Part shown: piece after piece, positions 1 to 4,166 of the stretch | Position numbering within the stretch: the stretch's first letter is position 1 | Layout of the letters: every line of letters starts with the position of its first letter | Source of the DNA: a bacterium | GTDB lineage: Bacteria > Cyanobacteriota > Vampirovibrionia > Gastranaerophilales > Gastranaerophilaceae | Assembly (NCBI GenBank): GCA_017444705.1 | Contig: JAFSWA010000047.1 | Span: forward strand, 1-8,393 | Length of the DNA: 8,393 bases | Direction of reading: 5' to 3' | The notes under the pieces: model-generated | What the model was told of the DNA's origin: nothing | Databases searched by the model: none | The model's input: only the letters and a program-made list of their open reading frames with translations | Position numbers and translations under genes: made by a program

Positions 1-122
1 ATATTAAACAAAAATGTCCGATTTGTGTTCCTTGAAAATTTTGCACTGTTGTCGGAAAAACTCGAAATTGACAGAATTCGAACCGGACAAAAAGGGAATC
101 GAAACCGGACATTTCGGACATT
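1..122. repeat. Cluster of TGTCCG-type repeats, possible insertion-element end
   Basis: The sequence AACCGGACA occurs at 81-89 and again at 103-111. A TCGGACATT at 114-122 is the exact inverse of AATGTCCGA at 13-21. Read on the minus strand from 120 leftwards, TGTCCG is repeated three times, each followed by a T- or A-rich stretch. Multiple short internal repeats beginning with TGTC near a TG...CA boundary are a style known from IS21-family termini, where they serve as transposase sites. No transposase gene is visible. Frame 1 stays open from base 1 to a stop at 145-147 (48 codons, Arg/Asn/Phe rich), which could be the end of an upstream gene or chance. The repeats are seen directly; the element identity is inferred. 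Confidence 0.35.
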
Positions 123-154
123 GGATTACCTTTTGTTTAGTTGGTAGTATGTAG

Positions 155-180
155 GGTGCAATTTTTTGCACCAAAAAATT
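155..180. repeat. Two mutually exclusive overlapping palindromes
   Basis: GGTGCAA (155-161) pairs with TTGCACC (166-172) around a TTTT loop. The overlapping AATTTTTT (160-167) pairs with AAAAAATT (173-180) around GCACC. Only one can form at a time. The site lies just past the 3' end of the minus-strand thioredoxin-fold gene and probably affects transcript ends; no further role is visible. Confidence 0.5.
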
Positions 181-218
181 GACGGGTAAGTTTATCTCCC
201 TTACTTATTAATTCCCGT
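173..218 (-). terminator. Likely rho-independent terminator of the thioredoxin-fold gene
   Basis: On the minus strand the stop codon at 208-210 lies inside a foldable segment. ACGGG (from 218) pairs with CCCGT (186-182), and inside it GTAAG (204-200) pairs with CTTAC (190-186), sharing one base with the outer arm. The outer arm has an unpaired A/T-rich bulge. Six T residues follow at 178-173. The stem is imperfect, so confidence is moderate. Confidence 0.5.
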
Positions 219-948
219 TAAACATTTTTAAAAGGGATTTTACTGTTTCTTTCTTTGTGCCTTTGTCTAATGTTACTTTCATTTCAACAGGCTTACCATC
301 AACAAATTTTACTGCAAAAGGATATTGCCCCCCATTAATTCCGAATTTTTTCACTAAACTGTACAGAAGATCCATATTTTCTTCAATCTCATTATTGTTA
401 TTGTCCCGTAAGTTAATTTGTAATAATGATGATACTTTTTCTCCGTTTATTTTTTTCAATACACTATTTAAAGCAGTTTTCACGTTGTCACAATGTCCGC
501 AGCTTACCGGATTTGTGAATATTACCCATGAAGTGCCTTTTGATGCAATCATATTTTTATAGTTATTAGCATTCGCAACTTGAATTTTAAGCGAAGAAGT
601 TTTATCGTTTTCTGTATTATTCATAGTTTCAGCAGATTTTTCACAAGATTTCTCTTCGTCATTAGATAGATTTAATGCTTTTTGTGGGGTTAACTCGTTT
701 ATTAGCTGTTGAAAAATCTTGAATACAGAAATTGCAGATATAATTTGCATAAAATTTTGAAATAACGACGTGCTATTATTAATGTTTAGTCCACTCAATA
801 AAGGTTCATTGTCATTTAAAGAATACCAATTATTCCCTAACAGACTGTCTAAACTGTTTTGTGGTGTATTTGATAAAGTTGATAGTTGATTAGTCAGCGA
901 TAAATATGTTAAGGCTTGATTTATCTGCTGTATATAATTTATTGACAT
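208..948 (-). CDS. Thioredoxin-fold protein with CGHC active site and helical N-terminal extension
   Basis: The protein has 246 residues. Residues about 120-246 look like a thioredoxin domain: a strand (SWVIFTNP), then the redox motif CGHC at 150-153 at the start of a helix, then a probable cis-proline in YPFAVKF (Pro210) and a final strand and helix. CGHC is the active-site dipeptide type of protein disulfide isomerases, so thiol-disulfide exchange is likely. Residues 1-115 are rich in Asn, Gln, Ser and Leu, with a hydrophobic helix around 60-85 and an acidic Lys/Glu/Asn linker. I see no N-terminal signal peptide and no lipobox, so a periplasmic site is not supported; non-classical export or a cytoplasmic role remain possible. 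The start at 948 has GGAGA six bases upstream. A further Cys (102) sits in the linker. The N-terminal part is not recognised. The thioredoxin call is fairly sure; the substrate is unknown. Confidence 0.85.
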   Translation of the reverse strand: MSINYIQQINQALTYLSLTNQLSTLSNTPQNSLDSLLGNNWYSLNDNEPLLSGLNINNSTSLFQNFMQIISAISVFKIFQQLINELTPQKALNLSNDEEKSCEKSAETMNNTENDKTSSLKIQVANANNYKNMIASKGTSWVIFTNPVSCGHCDNVKTALNSVLKKINGEKVSSLLQINLRDNNNNEIEENMDLLYSLVKKFGINGGQYPFAVKFVDGKPVEMKVTLDKGTKKETVKSLLKMFNGN

Positions 949-977
949 GACTTTCTCCGTGCATCATTACTCTCATA

Positions 978-1034
978 TATATAAAATATATACAAGCAAA
1001 ATAATTTACTTTTTCTAAATATTTTGTTACAATT
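978..1034 (-). promoter_or_regulatory. Probable promoter of the thioredoxin-fold gene with upstream palindrome
   Basis: On the minus strand an AT-rich stretch offers -10 candidates TATATT (990-985) and TATATA (983-978). The half-conserved palindrome TTTTGTTACAATT lies at 1022-1034. The same motif appears exactly at 2910-2922 and 6168-6180, also upstream of -10 elements. No good -35 is visible. Confidence 0.4.
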
Positions 1035-1057
1035 TCTTAAAATTTCCTCACTCGTGA

Positions 1058-1137
1058 TATATTGGCAGGTCAGCCAGTAAGTCAGGTACTGCCTGACAAA
1101 AGCTAATGTCAAGCATTGATTGACCTGCAATTTTTTA
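1058..1137 (+). other. Nested inverted repeat that can fold as a three-way junction, ending in a T-run
   Basis: GCAGGTCA (1065-1072) and TGACCTGC (1121-1128) form an 8-bp outer stem. Inside are two hairpins: GTCAGG-TACTG-CCTGAC (1081-1097) and AATG-TCAAG-CATT (1105-1117, extendable by a U-G pair). The outer stem is followed on the plus strand by AATTTTTTATTT, so the end is terminator-like. A TG-N-TATATT extended -10 lies at 1055-1063, though its start point would fall within the outer stem. The element sits in the gap between divergent genes and ends no visible gene. It may be a small structured RNA, a terminator for an unseen transcript, or a small palindromic mobile repeat. Confidence 0.5.
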
Positions 1138-1168
1138 TTTAAGTTAGCAATTTTTTTTTGCTTTTTGT

Positions 1169-1197
1169 TTTACATGTGTTGTAGGCAGTATTTAAAT
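1169..1197 (+). promoter_or_regulatory. Possible promoter of the 140-residue hypothetical gene
   Basis: TTTACA (1169-1174) is followed after 17 bases by TTAAAT (1192-1197). Transcription would start about eight bases before the ATG at 1212, leaving little room for a ribosome binding site, and none is obvious. The -10 is weak. Confidence 0.3.
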
Positions 1198-1211
1198 AGA
1201 AAGTAATATAT

Positions 1212-1634
1212 ATGCAAAAAATTAATTTGTTCTGTTCAAACCAAAATACAAGTAAACCCGCTTTTGGAAAATTATCTTTTCTTACAAGACTTTCGGCAAA
1301 AACTCCTTCCGCAACAGATACATTTGAAAAAGCAATTAAAGATTCTTTGGAAGAAGCTAAAAAAAGTAAAATTGAAGAAAGATTTTTGTCAGTACTAAGA
1401 CGTATCTCAAATTCTAAAGTTATCTCTCAAAAAGAAATGAACAATCTTTTAAATGGTTTGAGTAAAATAGAAAAACTGAAACTAAGTGATTTAGTTAGTC
1501 GTTTTAATTACAAAATATCTGATTTATCGGTTTCCCTTGCCATAAAATTTCCTAGCGAAGGCAAAAAGCTCACTGATAGAATGATGGATATAGCTCTTAA
1601 CGGTTCAGAAGTTATTCAGAATTTATTAAAATAA
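1212..1634 (+). CDS. Hypothetical protein with N-terminal PAFGK motif
   Basis: The protein has 140 residues and I do not recognise it. The N-terminus contains KPAFGK (residues 16-21), a variant of the P-x-F-x-G-K motif found at the N-termini of the two tandem proteins at 5475-6086. The rest looks helical, with charged segments rich in Lys, Glu, Ser and Leu (residues 37-65, 74-100) and an amphipathic C-terminal helix ending NLLK. There is no signal peptide or membrane segment. No convincing ribosome binding site precedes the ATG; the next in-frame Met is far inside. Codon use is AT-rich like its neighbours. Downstream only a weak AAAAATTAATTTTT palindrome is seen. It is likely a real gene because of its length and protein-like composition; its function is unknown. 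Confidence 0.75.
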   Translation: MQKINLFCSNQNTSKPAFGKLSFLTRLSAKTPSATDTFEKAIKDSLEEAKKSKIEERFLSVLRRISNSKVISQKEMNNLLNGLSKIEKLKLSDLVSRFNYKISDLSVSLAIKFPSEGKKLTDRMMDIALNGSEVIQNLLK

Positions 1635-1739
1635 TATTCAGAAAAATTAATTTTTGCTAATATAAAATATTGTATTTGAAAAGAATTAAGATGTTTATAC
1701 AAATGATTTATAATTAATACTTTTAGTGGATAAAATTTT

Positions 1740-1768
1740 TTCAAAAAGCTTTATTATATTAGTATAAA
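1740..1768 (+). promoter_or_regulatory. Probable promoter of the 80-residue basic protein
   Basis: TTCAAA (1740-1745) is followed after 17 bases by TATAAA (1763-1768), with an alternative -10 TATATT at 1755-1760. The start point would lie about 20 bases before the ribosome binding site AAAGGA at 1782-1787. Confidence 0.4.
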
Positions 1769-1794
1769 CTATCCCTGTTTTAAAGGAATTACCC

Positions 1795-2037
1795 ATGAAT
1801 AAGAAAAAAGCAAAAATTATTGCAAAAATTATAAAATGTAAAAATGAAGCCGATAATTTAAAACCGAATATTGATAAATGTGAAAGCATCAGGCTTCTTT
1901 ATAATAAAAAATTGATTGAAAAAGCGGTTTTAACAAAAGAGTTAAAAGATTTTAATGATAATTTTATTTTAAAATTGGTTAAAAATATAATTCCTAAACA
2001 GGAAAGAACAATCTCTGATTACTTTGTAAAACCGTAG
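1795..2037 (+). CDS. Small basic hypothetical protein, possibly coiled coil
   Basis: The protein has 80 residues and is unrecognised. It is very rich in Lys, Ile, Asn and Leu, with an N-terminal run of alternating Lys and Ile/Ala, two Cys (residues 15 and 29) and a middle part whose Leu/Ile spacing suggests a helix that may pair. The start is well supported: AAAGGAATT lies about seven bases upstream of the ATG, and a promoter-like TTCAAA-17-TATAAA precedes it. There is no signal peptide. It stands alone between the PAFGK gene and the palindromic repeat island, and I see no terminator before that island. It could bind nucleic acid given its charge, but that is a guess. Confidence 0.65.
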   Translation: MNKKKAKIIAKIIKCKNEADNLKPNIDKCESIRLLYNKKLIEKAVLTKELKDFNDNFILKLVKNIIPKQERTISDYFVKP

Positions 2038-2046
2038 TTATGTCAA

Positions 2047-2306
2047 GGTCTTTGCTATACGAGTTTCACTCGTACGGAATTTCGCTGTCTTGAAATTCCT
2101 TTCGCTCGGAAACGGACTCGCCTTTGAGCCTTTCGGCTCAGTAAGGCTCGCTTTCCTCGCAAACCCAGTTTCGCTCGTTTCACTCGCTCACTCGTACGGA
2201 ATTTCGCTGTCTTGAAATTCCTTTCGCTCAGACCTGTCATCATCTCTACTTCGTTGTCGATGATTTCGGTCTTCGCTACCCGAGTTTCACTCGTACGGAA
2301 TTTCGC
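2047..2306. repeat. Island of palindromic direct repeats
   Basis: A 42-base unit is repeated exactly at 2066-2107 and 2188-2229. A longer variant of its left part, 2047-2085, recurs at 2268-2306 with three mismatches over 39 bases; the last 26 are identical. Each full unit contains the perfect hairpin GGAATTTC / GAAATTCC with loop GCTGTCTT, and the outer copies add CGAG-TTTCA-CTCG. Between the copies lie TGAGCC-TTTC-GGCTCA (2125-2140) and an imperfect hairpin GACC..TCATC / GATGA..GGTC (2231-2271). The segment is richer in G/C than its surroundings and uses recurrent TTTCGCTC / TTTCACTCG words. The long minus-strand open frame across it encodes an Arg/Lys-rich product expected from such repeats and is not a gene. 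It may be a non-autonomous palindromic repeat family. Confidence 0.75.
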
Positions 2307-2331
2307 AAAAAAAACGGGATAAACTCCCGTT
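2307..2331 (-). terminator. Rho-independent terminator, minus strand
   Basis: On the minus strand AACGGGA and TCCCGTT form a 7-bp stem around a 5-base loop (2331-2313), with T residues continuing from the stem base to 2307. This is the classic layout. It would end a leftward transcript, the best candidate being the small minus-strand gene at 2517-2645. On the plus strand only a short TGGTTTT follows. Confidence 0.7.
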
Positions 2332-2438
2332 GGTTTTACACTAGCCGAAACATTAATAACATGTTTATTGTACATTGAAGTCAATCGTTTGGCAAATGTT
2401 TAACATAAATCTTTACAATTACCTTAATAATTGAGGAA

Positions 2439-2462
2439 GGGAACGATTTTTCAATCGTTCCC
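2439..2462. other. Strong hairpin, 10-bp stem
   Basis: GGGAACGATT (2439-2448) and AATCGTTCCC (2453-2462) pair perfectly around TTTC. No T-run follows on either strand, so a simple terminator is not clear. It lies in the 3' untranslated part of the small minus-strand gene at 2517-2645 and could stabilise that transcript. On the plus strand it precedes GAGAGGA and an ATG at 2490. Confidence 0.6.
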
Positions 2463-2516
2463 ATAGAGATTTATAAGAGAGGAATAAGTATGTATAAAAT
2501 TAAATGTCCTTTAAAC

Positions 2517-2645
2517 TTATTTTTTATCAGTGTTACCTGCCGTAATTTTTTGTCTGTACCTTTTAATAATAAAAATCGGCTTTTTAGCAGAATTATCCAG
2601 TGCTATATAATTAACATTAAAATAATCTTTTTGGGTTATTGTCAT
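2517..2645 (-). CDS. Candidate small protein, 42 residues
   Basis: An uninterrupted minus-strand frame runs from an ATG at 2645 to a TAA at 2517-2519. The product starts MTITQKDYFNVNY, continues through KPIFIIKRYRQ and ends GNTDKK. Its composition is protein-like (Lys, Asn, Ile, Tyr, Asp, Thr, few Cys or Phe). By contrast the overlapping plus-strand frame at 2490-2672 is rich in Phe, Ile and Cys, as expected of an antisense shadow. An AAAAGGG lies 11 bases upstream of the ATG, a little far for a ribosome binding site. A TATAGT -10-like site is present further upstream. Downstream are the hairpin at 2439-2462 and the strong minus-strand terminator at 2307-2331, which would otherwise have no gene. 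I recognise no family. The plus-strand alternative does have a good GAGAGGA, so the strand is not certain. Confidence 0.4.
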   Translation of the reverse strand: MTITQKDYFNVNYIALDNSAKKPIFIIKRYRQKITAGNTDKK

Positions 2646-2718
2646 AATAATTTTTTCCCTTTTATCCTTTAAAGCAAAAATATCTTTCACTATAATAAAG
2701 TTTTTTTACGAAAAAAAA

Positions 2719-2760
2719 TTGACCTTTTTGCGAAAAATTGCTTAATATAACTTAATATAA
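2719..2760 (+). promoter_or_regulatory. Probable promoter with a tandem 10-base repeat
   Basis: TTGACC (2719-2724) is followed after 18 bases by TAATAT (2743-2748). The decamer CTTAATATAA is repeated exactly twice at 2741-2760, giving two overlapping -10 candidates. It would drive transcription through the hairpin at 2787-2807 into the ORF at 2842. Confidence 0.4.
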
Positions 2761-2786
2761 AAATCAAAGAACCTATAAACAAAAAG

Positions 2787-2807
2787 AATGCCGCTTAGTG
2801 CGGCATT
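2787..2807. terminator. Hairpin AATGCCGC/GCGGCATT, terminator-like on the minus strand
   Basis: An 8-bp perfect stem (2787-2794 with 2800-2807) closes a TTAGT loop. On the minus strand it is followed by CTTTTTG, a reasonable T-run; on the plus strand by ATAATTTATT, a weak one. No minus-strand gene lies to its right, so it may be a plus-strand leader hairpin between the promoter at 2719 and the strong ribosome binding site at 2827. Confidence 0.45.
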
Positions 2808-2841
2808 ATAATTTATTACGGAGAAAAGGAGTGGAGGAGAA

Positions 2842-2991
2842 ATGTATCAGAGAACTGGTTACATGAATATAATACCCATATTTCATAAAAATATATCATT
2901 TGTATATACTTTTGTTACAAAACTTCACATTTTCTTAAAAAATGTAAAAAATATTATTATAATATTGTCAGTAGTTATTTACAGGAAGTGA
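2842..2991 (+). CDS. Candidate short ORF with an unusually strong ribosome binding site
   Basis: Frame 2842-2991 encodes 49 residues starting MYQRTGYMN and ending VVIYRK. The reason to take it seriously is the run AAGGAG..GGAGGAG at 2827-2839, two overlapping Shine-Dalgarno cores within nine bases of the ATG, the strongest in the window. A promoter and a hairpin precede it. Against it, the later part is Ile/Phe-rich and overlaps the palindrome (2910-2922) and the promoter of the next gene, so it may be chance coding. The stop lies nine bases before the ATG of the TSCPD gene, allowing translational coupling. It could be a leader peptide, a real microprotein, or the surviving start of a decayed gene. 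Residues MNIIPIF loosely recall the P-x-F motif of other proteins here, but lack GK. Confidence 0.35.
   Translation: MYQRTGYMNIIPIFHKNISFVYTFVTKLHIFLKNVKNIIIILSVVIYRK
2910..2963 (+). promoter_or_regulatory. Promoter of the TSCPD gene with upstream palindrome
   Basis: TTAAAA (2935-2940) is followed after 17 bases by an exact TATAAT (2958-2963). The palindrome TTTTGT-T-ACAAAA lies at 2910-2922, 35 bases upstream of the -10. The same 13 bases occur at 6168-6180 and an 11-of-13 match at 1022-1034. AGGAAGTGAG at 2983-2992 serves as the ribosome binding site. Confidence 0.55.
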
Positions 2992-3000
2992 GAAAAGATT

Positions 3001-3282
3001 ATGAAAATAAAATTTCAACCGCAAGGTGTATGTTGCAGAGAAATGTTTCTTGATATTTCGGATGACAACAAGATAGTCGGAGCAGGTTTCCAAGGCGGCT
3101 GCGGCGGTAATTTACAGGGAATCGCAAGATTAATATACGGGTTAGACGTAGAAGAAGTAATCAAAAGGTTAAAGGGGATTAATTGCGGCGGAAAAGGAAC
3201 GAGTTGTCCCGATCAGTTAGCTATTGGGTTAGAAAAATATCTTGAATTTAAAAAAGCAAAAGCTATGCAAAACAACGGATAA
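3001..3282 (+). CDS. TSCPD-domain protein (TIGR03905-like four-cysteine protein)
   Basis: The protein has 93 residues. It carries the signature TSCPD at 67-71 and the conserved cysteines of the small stand-alone family: CC at 11-12, Cys34 in GGCGGN, Cys62 in NCGG and Cys69 in TSCPD. TSCPD domains are otherwise known at the C-terminus of some B12-dependent ribonucleotide reductases. The stand-alone family has no established function that I can state; the paired cysteines suggest metal binding or a redox role. Family members are usually about 80 residues, and the extra length here is a Lys/Ala-rich C-terminal tail. The start is supported by AGGAAGTGAG upstream and a TATAAT promoter. It is not obviously in an operon with the kinase, which begins 148 bases downstream behind its own promoter-like sequence. 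Confidence 0.85.
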   Translation: MKIKFQPQGVCCREMFLDISDDNKIVGAGFQGGCGGNLQGIARLIYGLDVEEVIKRLKGINCGGKGTSCPDQLAIGLEKYLEFKKAKAMQNNG

Positions 3283-3394
3283 TAACTTGTTATAAATGGT
3301 TTTCTTCGGATAGTACCCTCAAAGTGGTAAGATTTTCATAAAATTTTGCCGTAAAAATACATAACTGCATAAATAATAAATAAATTATAAATTT

Positions 3395-3424
3395 TTTAGA
3401 AATTTACGAAAAAAGATTTATAAT
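3395..3424 (+). promoter_or_regulatory. Promoter of the kinase pair, possibly giving a leaderless mRNA
   Basis: An exact TATAAT (3419-3424) lies six bases before the kinase ATG at 3431, with TTTAGA (3395-3400) 18 bases further upstream. Normal -10 geometry places the start point at or beside the A of the ATG. No Shine-Dalgarno sequence is present, which fits leaderless translation. Confidence 0.5.
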
Positions 3425-3430
3425 AGCTGT

Positions 3431-4165
3431 ATGAGTGAAGAAAATATAGAAAAAAAATATTCCGAATTTATTTCAACGGTATCACATGAATTGAGAACGC
3501 CTCTGACAAGTATTATGGGTTTTGCCGATACGCTTTTGGCGGCTGACGACAAGTTATCCGAAGAACAAAAAAAGAAATTTTTGGGAATTATTAAAGAACA
3601 GTCAAAACGATTAATAAATATGGTTGAAAATCTTTTGGTTGTTTCTAAACTTCAAAACTCAGATGAAAAACTTGTTTTCAAATCAGTTTGTGTAAATGAA
3701 ACGATTAAAAAGATTTTAAATTTGGTTAAAATACAATTTAAAAGTCATTATTTTATTTTGGATTTGAATTATAATTTGCCGGAAATTCTTATTGATACAG
3801 ATAAATTTCAGCAAATAATGCTTAATTTAATTGAAAATGCGGTAAAATATTCACCTCAGGAAACAAATATTATGATAAAAACGGAGTTTGACGATAAAAA
3901 TGTTTTTGTGAAAATCTTTGATGAGGGAATAGGAATAAGTGATGAAAACAAACAAAAAATTTTTGAAAAGTTTTCCCGATTGGATACTCCTTTGACAAGA
4001 AAAACACAAGGAAGCGGGTTAGGACTTTATATTGTAAAACAAACTGTCGAAAAAATGGACGGTAATATCACTGTTTGTGATAACAAGCCAAAAGGCAGTT
4101 GTTTCGTTTTAACTTTTAAACAGGCTCAATATCAGTCGCAGTCTGAAAAAAAATTGAGAGGCTAA
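3431..4165 (+). CDS. Soluble sensor-less histidine kinase
   Basis: The protein has 244 residues, all of it catalytic core. The HisKA dimerisation domain begins almost at once, with the phospho-accepting His19 in VSHELRTP. The HATPase domain shows the N box (LNLIENAVKYSP, 131-142), G1 (DEGIGI, 164-169), F box (IFEKF, 177-181) and G2 (GSGLGL, 194-199). All catalytic motifs look intact, so autophosphorylation is expected. There is no membrane segment, PAS, GAF or HAMP domain. The frame upstream of the ATG reaches a stop at 3377-3379 without another ATG, so a sensor domain has not been missed. The input must come from a partner protein or the short N-terminus. The next gene starts one base after this stop, with AGAGG inside the kinase end as its ribosome binding site, so the two are translationally coupled. 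Confidence 0.93.
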   Translation: MSEENIEKKYSEFISTVSHELRTPLTSIMGFADTLLAADDKLSEEQKKKFLGIIKEQSKRLINMVENLLVVSKLQNSDEKLVFKSVCVNETIKKILNLVKIQFKSHYFILDLNYNLPEILIDTDKFQQIMLNLIENAVKYSPQETNIMIKTEFDDKNVFVKIFDEGIGISDENKQKIFEKFSRLDTPLTRKTQGSGLGLYIVKQTVEKMDGNITVCDNKPKGSCFVLTFKQAQYQSQSEKKLRG

Positions 4166-4166
4166 T

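Noticed and set aside
257..562. Plus-strand frame of 101 codons
   Set aside because: It is antisense to the well-supported thioredoxin-fold gene and shows no domain.
939..1130. Minus-strand frame of 63 codons
   Set aside because: It lies across the promoter of the thioredoxin-fold gene and the three-way-junction repeat, has no ribosome binding site and has a non-protein-like composition.
1695..1889. Minus-strand frame of 64 codons with a hydrophobic stretch
   Set aside because: It overlaps the promoter, ribosome binding site and start of the 80-residue plus-strand gene; the Phe/Ile run mirrors Lys codons on the other strand.
2047..2306. CRISPR array
   Set aside because: There are only two full copies and one partial copy, the spacing is unequal, and the units contain other hairpins between them; there are no cas genes.
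2055..2384. Minus-strand open frame of 109 codons
   Set aside because: It runs through the palindromic repeat island; the Arg/Lys/Ser-rich product repeats itself because the DNA does, and its end overlaps the terminator at 2307-2331.
2490..2672. Plus-strand frame of 60 codons with GAGAGGA before the ATG
   Set aside because: The ribosome binding site is good, but the product is Phe/Ile/Cys-rich and looks like the antisense of the more protein-like minus-strand frame at 2517-2645. Kept as an alternative only.
3300..3345. Terminator after the TSCPD gene
   Set aside because: Only a 4-bp TACC/GGTA stem is found before ATTTTC, too weak to call.
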